Part shown: in pieces, positions 53,513-60,709 of the stretch
Numbering within the stretch: the first letter of the stretch is position 1
How the letters are laid out: every line of letters starts with the position of its first letter
Origin: Tubiluchus corallicola
Taxonomy: Eukaryota; Priapulida; Priapulimorpha; Priapulimorphida; Tubiluchidae
Direction of reading: 5' to 3'
Assembly (NCBI GenBank): GCA_030141605.1
Contig: JAQGDQ010000831.1
Location: 30,001 to 90,709 of the forward strand
Length of the DNA stretch: 60,709 bases
The notes under the pieces: model-generated
The model's database searches: none
The model's input: the letters and a program-made list of their open reading frames with translations, nothing else
What the model was told of the DNA's origin: nothing
Translations under genes and position numbers: made by a program

Positions 53513-56500
53513 GTATAGATCATCCGCCATTATTATCTGTTGAGTACTGATTTTAAACTTTAGGTATTTTTGTTAAAACATGAAAACTAGTGGTGGCAGT
53601 AGTGTCGCTGATGACTGTTGTCACTTAATGTCACTGTCGGACATGACGAAATATATGGTTTTTAATATAAATTTTAATAACTTCTAAAAAATTTTCTTGA
53701 GTGTAGTAGTGCAGTAGTGATGATGTGCGCATATTGGATTCAAAAAAAATCGTTATTAGGTCCTACTGTACTTGGCTCCTTGATCAAACTGCATGCAGCC
53801 CACAGGAACTGCGGGAAAGTTTAATGTGGCCCGGCTAGTCAGATAATTTGCACACCCCTGGTTTAAAACATTTTTACGTCAGCTTTGTTTACATATTTTC
53901 CATGTCAGTTTTCGATTGTGATTGTTGTCATGTCATCGCTTGCCGATAATTAATTCTTAAAACGAATTATTTAATTATCAGAAATGTTTTGGCATTCTTC
54001 AAAATAGGGCAGAATTCGCCATCCTCTTTTCCTTTACATGTTTTCAGGGATGAGAATTTTCCCCGGATACCCGGAATTCTGAGTTTTTGGAAGACCAGTA
54101 GTGCCATTTTTGTAAATCGCGTAAATTCGTTGAGAAAATTTTTACATTATTACCCAGTACATTATTTCACAAGCTGCCCGCTAGGTGGCAGGCCGTCACT
54201 TTGCTTACATCACGTATATCACTGTAACCACGTGTATACCTCTATGTATAAAAATATAGAATCAATTGTGCTGAGTTATTTGAGTCAATCGCAGACAGTT
54301 TTTACATACTTTTGCATAGGAGCGGCCAGTACTTAGGTGTTTTTTAGACAATTAGGTATCATGTATCCTTGATAGTTGGGTATTTTAAATTATGCATGAA
54401 ACAAGGTAACTGATATTTTAAGTCCACTTAGAGGCTCGCTATGGTCACAAAATTGCAATTTGTTGCTGGCTCCAAGGCCACTTCCCCCCCCCTCGAACCC
54501 CATGGGGGCCTATGTGGTCCCCGAACCCCCGGCCTGTTTCAGAGTTTTTTGCAATTTGTCATGCTCATCCCTGTGTTTTATGTTTTTCGTTGTAGGAGGA
54601 CAGACCTATGCCGTAGAAACGGATAGCGACGCTGTTTCAATGGGAAGTTTCCCTGATGCGCTGTCTACGGGCAGTTATCCTTCTAGGGATGAGATTGGCG
54701 ACAAAAGGTCAGCAGTTCGGTTAACATTTCACTGTCCGCTTCTGTGAATGAGTTAGCTATGCTAGGCATTGTTTCTTTTTGTACATTGCAGCGCTTTCTA
54801 GACGGTAAGCTTTTTTGCTTTCCACGTTTAGCCTGTGGTCTCACAAATATCATGTTGTTGGCATCCTTCTGTCTCGGAAGACAATGGTGTGTGCGACAAG
54901 AGAGTCAGTTATTGATCACATTGATGGAGCTGCAGCATCGACTGTGGCTCAGCTGTGCGATCCTTGAACGTCCCCAGGACGCACGCCTGGGCAAGGTGTA
55001 TGGAGATCCTGAGTTGCCCAGACAACAGGAACCCCCTCTCTTCCTCCCTGGTGTTGGTTGGTTGGCATCCTTCTGTCTCGGAAGACAGTGGAGTGTGCGC
55101 CAAGAGAGTCAGTTATTGATCACATTGATGGAGCTGCAGCGTCGACTGTGGCTGAGCAGTGCGATCCTTGAACGTCTCCAGGGTGCACGCCTGGGCAAGG
55201 TGTATGGAGATCCTGAGTTGCCCAGACAACAGGAACCCCCTCTTCCTAATATAAACATAATATTTATAAATATCATATATATATTACTTGATTTTACTGC
55301 ATAGTAAAAACACTTATAACTTGTTTTAAAGTACAAGAAAATGGGGTAACTGGAGTAAGTTTCAGAAAAATCGCCTTAAAAATTTATATTACATTGTTGC
55401 AATTTTATGCATATATCGTACTTGCATTGAAAGGAATTTTTGTTTGTTTTCATTTTAAATCTCGCGCAGTACAGTTCCGAGGGCGCCGTTACATGACGTC
55501 ACTTATGCAAATGTAAATCAGGGGGAGAAAAGGCAATGCTAAATTATGACCCAAAAGAACTTTCCATGCAAATGCATTTCGTTTACCTTCTGGAAAGACT
55601 TATGTAACTAGAAATAATAATTTAAAATGTTCGTGCCAATTATAAAAATGTCGCTGACACTGACGTCACAGTGAAAAAGTGACAAGTTATGTTTTTAGTA
55701 GCTTACGTGATCAAGTGAAAAACCTTAAAGTAATAAACTGAATGGTGTAAGTTGACTAGAGATGAGCTGACCTTTGACACACGTGTCAGGGTTCAAAAAG
55801 TTAGAAATTCTAATTACATGTTCACGCCAATTGGTAAAACGTCGCTGGCTCACCGTACAGGGTGCGCCGTTCACTAACCAAAAACATATTTTAAATTTTT
55901 TTGATGAAATACAGTGATTTCAAGTTTTGCTTAGTTAGTAACATGTGTGCTAAGAATGCTTTGATTATTTTTTCAAACTTCACGCAATATTATCAAAACT
56001 TGTTTCAAACGATCTACCATTAAAATGGCTGCATCAGACGGTCATCGTTGGAGTTTAAATTTACAAGTTTTATACAGCGTTACTGCCGACGCAAGTCCTG
56101 CGTGCAAAAGGGCAGTACGTAAGTGGTATAAAATTTGAAGAGGAATTTTCTAAACCTTACGTAAGCGGAGGGTTTTTTTGTCCTTTAACACAGAAATCAC
56201 AGCTAAATTGTAATAAACATTCTGACAATGAAGAATGCATATAGTTGAAGTACTGAATTATTCGGATCCATGATTTTAGGTTCAAATCAAATTCAAACTA
56301 AAAAACTTGTTCGAATTGAATTCAAATTAAAAAACTTTGTTGTTGGCATCCTTCTGTCTCGGAAGACAATGGAGTGTGCGCCAAGAGAGTCAGTTATTGA
56401 TCACATTGATGGAGCTGCAGCGTCGACTGTGGCTGAGCAGTGCGATCCTTGAACGTCTCCAGGGCGCACGCCTGGGCAAGGTGTATGGAGATCCTGAGTT

Positions 56501-59500
56501 GCCCAGACAACAGGAACCCCCTCTCTTCCTCGCTGGTGTAGTCCAAAGGAAAGCGGAGCAATACGTTTGGCACCAGGTTGGCTGCAGGAGCTAATTTACT
56601 AATTAACTAATTAGTTTGATTCATAATGGGATTGTGCTTGTTCCAACGAGATGTGATGTTATTCAAAAATCTTGTTTTAGCATGCAGTCACAATGGGATG
56701 CTGACTCGGGTATTGAGACAATGGAAGTTGATGAAATTGACAATAAGCAGAAGAAAAGACATCGGGTAATTTAATTTATATTTTAATACATTAAAAAAAA
56801 TTAATAATAATAAATTTATTTGGAAGTGCAAATACAAATACAGTATCAAGAAACACTGGGAAAAGCTAGATATTAACAATAATGATTATATGGCAGCATG
56901 CATATAATAAATGGGAACAACCAGAAGTAAAACTCGTTAGGGGCTTGCACCATTATAAACACGTCCAAATAATGAGAAAAAAGAACAAAAAAACGAAGGT
57001 TTTCGGGCAATTTAAAAAAAATAGTTGTACAAAGTAAGGATAGAAGTGATGGATAAAAGAATGTTCAAAAGGGTAGGAAGAGTGGCTTGTGGGGAGATTC
57101 GGCTCATGAGATGACGAAGCACTCTGGATTCTACTCAGAAAGAACACAAAGTTGTGGCTGTTGTGTCACACAGGAACAGTAGGTGGTTATCGAGACTAGT
57201 TTATATAAGAAGCAAACAGATATTGTTTAATTGCCGTTTTAAAGCGGCAAATGTTACACTGGTACTTTACATATTCGTATGCTATACCACTGAGCTACAG
57301 CAGAGATGGGTGGTTATCACTTTTTCGTTTATCCGCAACTGCAAAATCCGGGTCTGTACATATCCGCATCCGCAAAGTCCGCATCTGTACATATCCGCAA
57401 CTGCAAAATCCGTATCTGTACATATCCCCAGTCGCAAAGTCTGCATCTGTACATGTCCGCATCCGCAAAGTCCGCAGCTGTACGTATCCGCATCAGCAAA
57501 ATCCGCATCTGTACGTATCCACATATGCAAAATCAGCAGATTTAGTGAAAATTTGAATATCCGCGTATCCGCATGTCCACAAAAATGTAGGTAACAAATC
57601 AGCTAGGCTTGGTATGTGTGTCCTATTGTTAAAAACCGCTTCTTTGTATGAATCGCCAAGTAAGAATAAATTACAAACGATTAGGAACAATGTTTTACAT
57701 CTGGGAATATTCAGGTAAAATGTCGGGAAGCAGCAAGAAAGCAAGAGGTGATCAGAACATCTTAAAATAAACTAGCGATGAATGGCGTTTAATGAGGCAT
57801 GCTTAACAAATTGAAATTGGGTAAACCTTTTGTGCAAACACTTTTGCATGCTGCAATTTCGCGTAGAATCCGCATATCCGCACGTAGTTCACCATCCGCA
57901 ATCCACAAAATTATTGCGGATACTTCAACTGCATGACCGCAATCCGCTATCCGCACATCTGTGAGCTACAGGCTCACCTGGATCAACGGGTCTTGACTAT
58001 ATATTGTGTTTCTAAAGTAGGTTTATTGTATTTTTAAAGTAGGTTTTATTGTGTTTCTAAAGTAGGTTTATTGTGTTTCTAAAGTAGATTTTATTGTGTT
58101 TCTAAAGTAGATTTTATTGTGTTTCTAAAGTAGGTTTATTGTGTTTCTAAAGTAGATTTTATTGTGTTTCTAAAGTAGGTTTATTGTGTTTCTAAAGTAG
58201 GTTTTATTGTGTTTCTAAAGTAGGTTTATTGTGTTTCTAAAGTAGATTTTATTGTGTTTCTAAAGTAGGTTTATTGTGTTTCTAAAGTAGATTTTATTGT
58301 GTTTCTAAAGTAGGTTTATTGGGTTTCTAAAGTAGATTTTATTGTGTTTCTAAAGTAGGTTTTATTGTGTTTCTAAAGTAGGTTTTATTGTGTTTCCAAT
58401 GTAGGTTTATTGTGTTTCTAAAGTAGGTTTATTGTGTTTCTAAAGTAGGTTTTATGGTATTTCTAAAGTACGTTTATTGTGTTTCTAAAGTAGGTTTTAT
58501 TGTGTTTCTGAAGTAGGTTTTATTGTGTTTCTAAAGTAGGTCTTATTCTGTTTCTAAAGTAGGTTTATTGTGTTTCTAAAGTAGGTTTATTGTGTTTCTA
58601 AAGTAGGTTTTATGGTGTTTCTAAAGTAGGTTTTATGGTGTTTCTAAAGTACGTTTATTGTGTTTCTAAAGTAGGTTTTATTGTGTTTCTAAAGTAGGTT
58701 TTATTGTTCCGCATTTTTATAAACAATATTCCATCCTGGCTTATCGCAGTTATGATTCTGTTGCTGATACAGTGCAAAATAAATATGAACAATTTTTGCC
58801 ACTTCAAAACGCTTTCTAGAGAAATAAGAGAATTATTGATTTTTTTTTTACCAAAATGTATTTGGTAAACTTAACTGTCTTGTCTTCACCATTTAATTTA
58901 ATCAACGTTTTTACTAAAGGAATCGAGCATGTCTTCGGAGGTGGAGGACGAACCTCTTCTGTCTTGCATCTCAAGACTATTTCGAGTCAAGTGGACGATG
59001 GGAGATGGATCAACTCCGGATCACGTCCACTTGCCAGAGCTTGCCGAATCATATGCTGAAAGACCAGATGGTTTGTCATTTGCACCTGCTAATTAAATAA
59101 AAATGTGGTTTTTTGTCATGTAGTTTTGAGAATCGTATCTGCATTTTTTTGTTGTTGTTGCTGTCGTCATCATTAACAGACTTGTACGTTGTACAATTGT
59201 TTAGACTGCTTCAGAAAAACGTAATCAGTTTAGTGTTTTACTGTAACATGCGCAGACCAGCTGACTTCCATTTATGCGTGAAGTCAAATGCCATTATAAC
59301 AACTATGGTTTGTCCAATGCATTACGCTGTCTAGGATGTCTGTGAAATTAAAGGAAGACCGGACGATTGTTTAGACTCAATCTCATTTTAACTTACTGTC
59401 CAAAATATACATTTTCTTGCCTATAAAAGTTGGCAATTGTTTCTTATATTTGAATAATTAGCTTAGAAAGTTAATTAACGGCAACCAAACACAGCTATTG

Positions 59501-60093
59501 CTTACGTCAGAAACTGACCACAGATTGCGCAATGGCAGACATTTACCCTTGCGCGTCAACCTCGTTTGCGTAAGTGTTACTACTTAAATGTGAGATGTCA
59601 TGAAAATGGGCTCTACTTCATATGATGTCAGAAACTAACACTGTAGTTCATGATCATGGTTATCACGGTATCGCCCGTCTATTTGTCGGCCACGCGAATG
59701 TGACGAAAAGGTGCCCGCTGCCAATCTTAGTAGATTCACTGAGCTGCGCGTAGCTTTGAAAGTTTAGCGAAAATTGAGTTTCCGAGGTAATTATTATTTA
59801 ATCTAAGCTTTGATTTAAAATAAGCTATTGTAGTTTTCAGTATTTTAGAGTATTCTTTATTCTGAACTAATGTTTACACAATCATCCGGTTTTCCTTTAG
59901 CAAACAATAATTATCCCTAATTGCACAACTAATTTCACAGTGTTTTTACAGGTTACACAAACTTCAAGTATTTGATACACGAGATTGTGATGGAAATTAT
60001 AATATCACTGAATGTGAATCGGGAGAGCCCGTTGTCTTGCTTGAAGCCAGCCGAGGTGTATAATCAAACAGTGTACGGGAGCTCATCAAAAAG
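53377..60093 (+). CDS. UBE4B: Ubiquitin conjugation factor E4 B, N-terminal part (continues beyond window)
   Basis: Coding exons: 53377-53512, 54596-54707, 56681-56765, 58920-59070, 59952-60093, all GT-AG with matching phases, giving about 208 residues. The diagnostic match is SMQSQWDADSGIETMEVDE, against vertebrate UBE4B SMSQVDVDSGIENMEVDE. Exon 4 adds LLSCISRLFRVKW, matching the family's conserved KIFRVSW. Exon 5 adds FKYLIHEIVMEII, matching the following helix. The Ufd2 core and C-terminal U-box lie outside the window. UBE4B/Ufd2 extends ubiquitin chains on pre-ubiquitinated substrates and works with the p97/VCP segregase. The start is chosen at 53377 because an in-frame TGA lies 12 bases upstream in the same exon. 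The first 45 residues are acidic and unlike the vertebrate N-terminus. Confidence 0.88.
53617..53860 (-). mobile_element. hAT family A, truncated copy 5, UBE4B intron 1
   Basis: Keeps the end AATTTGCACACCCCTG and about 240 bp of the body; the other terminus is deleted. Confidence 0.8.
54045..54573 (+). mobile_element. MITE family B, copy 4, UBE4B intron 1
   Basis: Ends CAGGGATGAGAAT and ATGCTCATCCCTG, flanked by TGTTTT on both sides. It ends 22 bp before the exon-2 splice acceptor. Confidence 0.88.
54596..54707 (+). CDS. UBE4B: UBE4B coding exon 2
   Basis: Acceptor TTCGTTGTAG, donor AAAAG/GTCAGC, phase 1 in and 2 out. Encodes GGQTYAVETDSDAVSMGSFP, a Ser/Asp-rich low-complexity stretch. Confidence 0.78.
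54856..55250 (+). repeat. GC-richer dispersed repeat, two tandem copies (214-bp period), UBE4B intron 2
   Basis: TTGGCATCCTTCTGTCTCGG starts at 54858 and 55072; a third copy starts at 56343. Contains the hairpin TGTCTCGGAAGACA. Continuous frames through it differ in each copy's context and match nothing known. Confidence 0.8.
56175..56340. mobile_element. Degraded relative of hAT MITE family E, UBE4B intron 2
   Basis: CAGAAATCACAGCTAAATT and AAGTACTGAATTATTCGGAT match 11608-11700; the terminal TAGGGGTGAGC ends are lost. Directly abuts the third copy of the 214-bp repeat. Confidence 0.65.
56341..56594 (+). repeat. Third copy of the 214-bp GC-richer repeat, longest at its 3' end
   Basis: Same start as 54858 and 55072 but extends into AGTCCAAAGGAAAGCGGAGC and TTTGGCACCAGGTTGG, suggesting the fuller 3' part of the element. 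Confidence 0.75.
56681..56765 (+). CDS. UBE4B: UBE4B coding exon 3
   Basis: Acceptor TTGTTTTAG, donor CATCGG/GTAATT, phase 2 in and 0 out. Carries the DADSGIETMEVDE signature that identifies the gene. Confidence 0.9.
57301..57963. mobile_element. hAT-type MITE, family G, UBE4B intron 3
   Basis: Perfect 8-bp target duplication AGCTACAG (57293-57300 and 57964-57971), short ends CAGAGATG and CATCTGTG. The left part carries an internal tandem array of about 31-bp units (CCGCATCTGTACATATCCGC; about six copies, 57340-57540). The right part has CCGCAATCCGC motifs. Confidence 0.82.
58005..58710. repeat. 22/23-bp minisatellite, ~31 copies, UBE4B intron 3
   Basis: The unit is GTTTCTAAAGTAGGTT plus TATTGT or TTATTGT; 22- and 23-bp forms alternate. 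Pyrimidine/G-biased. Confidence 0.93.
58920..59070 (+). CDS. UBE4B: UBE4B coding exon 4
   Basis: Acceptor TTTACTAAAG, donor GATG/GTTTGT. Encodes EDEPLLSCISRLFRVKWTMG. Confidence 0.87.
59952..60093 (+). CDS. UBE4B: UBE4B coding exon 5
   Basis: Acceptor TTTTTACAG, donor AAAAAG/GTTTGT, phase 1 in and 2 out. Encodes YTNFKYLIHEIVMEIIISLN, continuing the helical N-terminal region. Confidence 0.85.
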
Positions 60094-60299
60094 GTTTGTT
60101 TTACATTATCTTTTCTGATCGAGTTTTTTCCGAACAAAGTTAGTACTTGGCGGATGGACTGCACCGTGTTTAGCTGTGTTGCATAGACTCGTAAATCGTA
60201 AGTGTATTCAATCAGTACTTACATTCGATTAGTAATGTACACTTTTATTAACGTAGTACTTTACAGAATACGATTCAGTTTATTAATAGCGTTCCTTTG

Positions 60300-60450
60300 T
60301 CTTGTGCGATATCCTTATGCCTTATTCTTTAACCCTTTCGCTATGGAAGGCCGCACACTGCTTAATACACTGTTAATGTTAGGAACTCTGATTAATTTAA
60401 TGCGTTATATGGTATTTATAGTCTTTATTTTTTATGGCAAATAAAGATAT
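60300..60450 (+). mobile_element. LINE 3' end, UBE4B intron 5
   Basis: TTTATGGCAAATAAAGATAT followed by a TA/TG tract, the same tail as at 32955-32975. Confidence 0.55.
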
Positions 60451-60514
60451 TATATATGTATGTATATATATATATATATATGTGTGTGTGTATGTCTACA
60501 AATATATATCTATC

Positions 60515-60560
<46 letters not shown>

Positions 60561-60709
60561 CGTGCGTGCGCGTGCGTGTGTATATATATATTATATATGT
60601 ATGTGTATATATATATATATGTGTATATGTATATATATTATATATGTATGTGTATAATATATATACATATACACATATATATATATATACACATACATAT
60701 ATAATATAT
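60451..60709. repeat. (TA)n/(TG)n microsatellite at the window edge
   Basis: Alternating TATATA, TGTGTG and TGCGTGCG runs. The end forms a long self-complementary ATATAC/GTATAT stretch. Confidence 0.95.

Overview
This is eukaryotic, metazoan nuclear DNA. The protein genes have GT-AG introns, the base composition is AT-rich, and most of the window is transposon relics, microsatellites and minisatellites. The Ki-67 homologue, the UBE4B homologue and the repeat content suggest an invertebrate animal, most likely an invertebrate deuterostome such as a tunicate. That placement is an inference; no marker here fixes the species.

Four host genes can be supported, all on the + strand. (1) 6728-8329 is an intronless tubulin tyrosine ligase-like gene of the TTLL4 type, probably a retrocopy. 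(2) 21317-22138 is an intronless ELOVL6-type fatty-acid elongase. (3) 30446-47075 is an eight-coding-exon homologue of the proliferation antigen Ki-67 (MKI67). It has an FHA domain, a PP1-docking module, internal motifs shared with vertebrate Ki-67, a tandem block of 18-residue LAG(V/I)K repeats and a basic RGRK-rich C-terminus. One base appears to be missing near 42581 in its giant exon. (4) 53377 to beyond the window end are the first five coding exons of the ubiquitin-chain elongation factor UBE4B. A fifth coding trace (about 18931-19042) resembles transmembrane segment S5 of domain I of a voltage-gated calcium channel. It lies alone inside an element with terminal inverted repeats and looks like a captured exon.

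Layout: 1-6.3 kb is a nest of mobile DNA: a hAT MITE, LINE tails with a 72-bp tandem array, a hAT element, and a LINE with an open endonuclease/reverse transcriptase frame. 6.4-8.3 kb is the TTLL gene with three E-box repeats upstream. 8.9-11.1 kb is a 0.78-kb tandem triplication. 11.4-15.6 kb holds a hAT MITE, a 2.8-kb array of a 29-bp minisatellite and another hAT copy. 17-21 kb has two retroposon tails ending in CTG/CTA tracts around the calcium-channel fragment. 21.3-22.4 kb is ELOVL6. 22.6-30.4 kb is intergenic with LINE ends, a hAT copy and a second MITE family. 30.4-47.1 kb is Ki-67, its introns loaded with the same repeat families. 47.7-53.3 kb is intergenic with a 52-bp minisatellite and a pogo-like MITE. 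53.4-60.7 kb is the 5' part of UBE4B with repeat-filled introns.

There is no operon-like organisation. The genes are functionally unrelated (microtubule modification, lipid elongation, mitotic chromosome periphery, ubiquitin ligation). What ties the window together is a recurring process: transposon 3' ends have become tandem arrays, and several hAT/MITE families are shared between introns and intergenic DNA.
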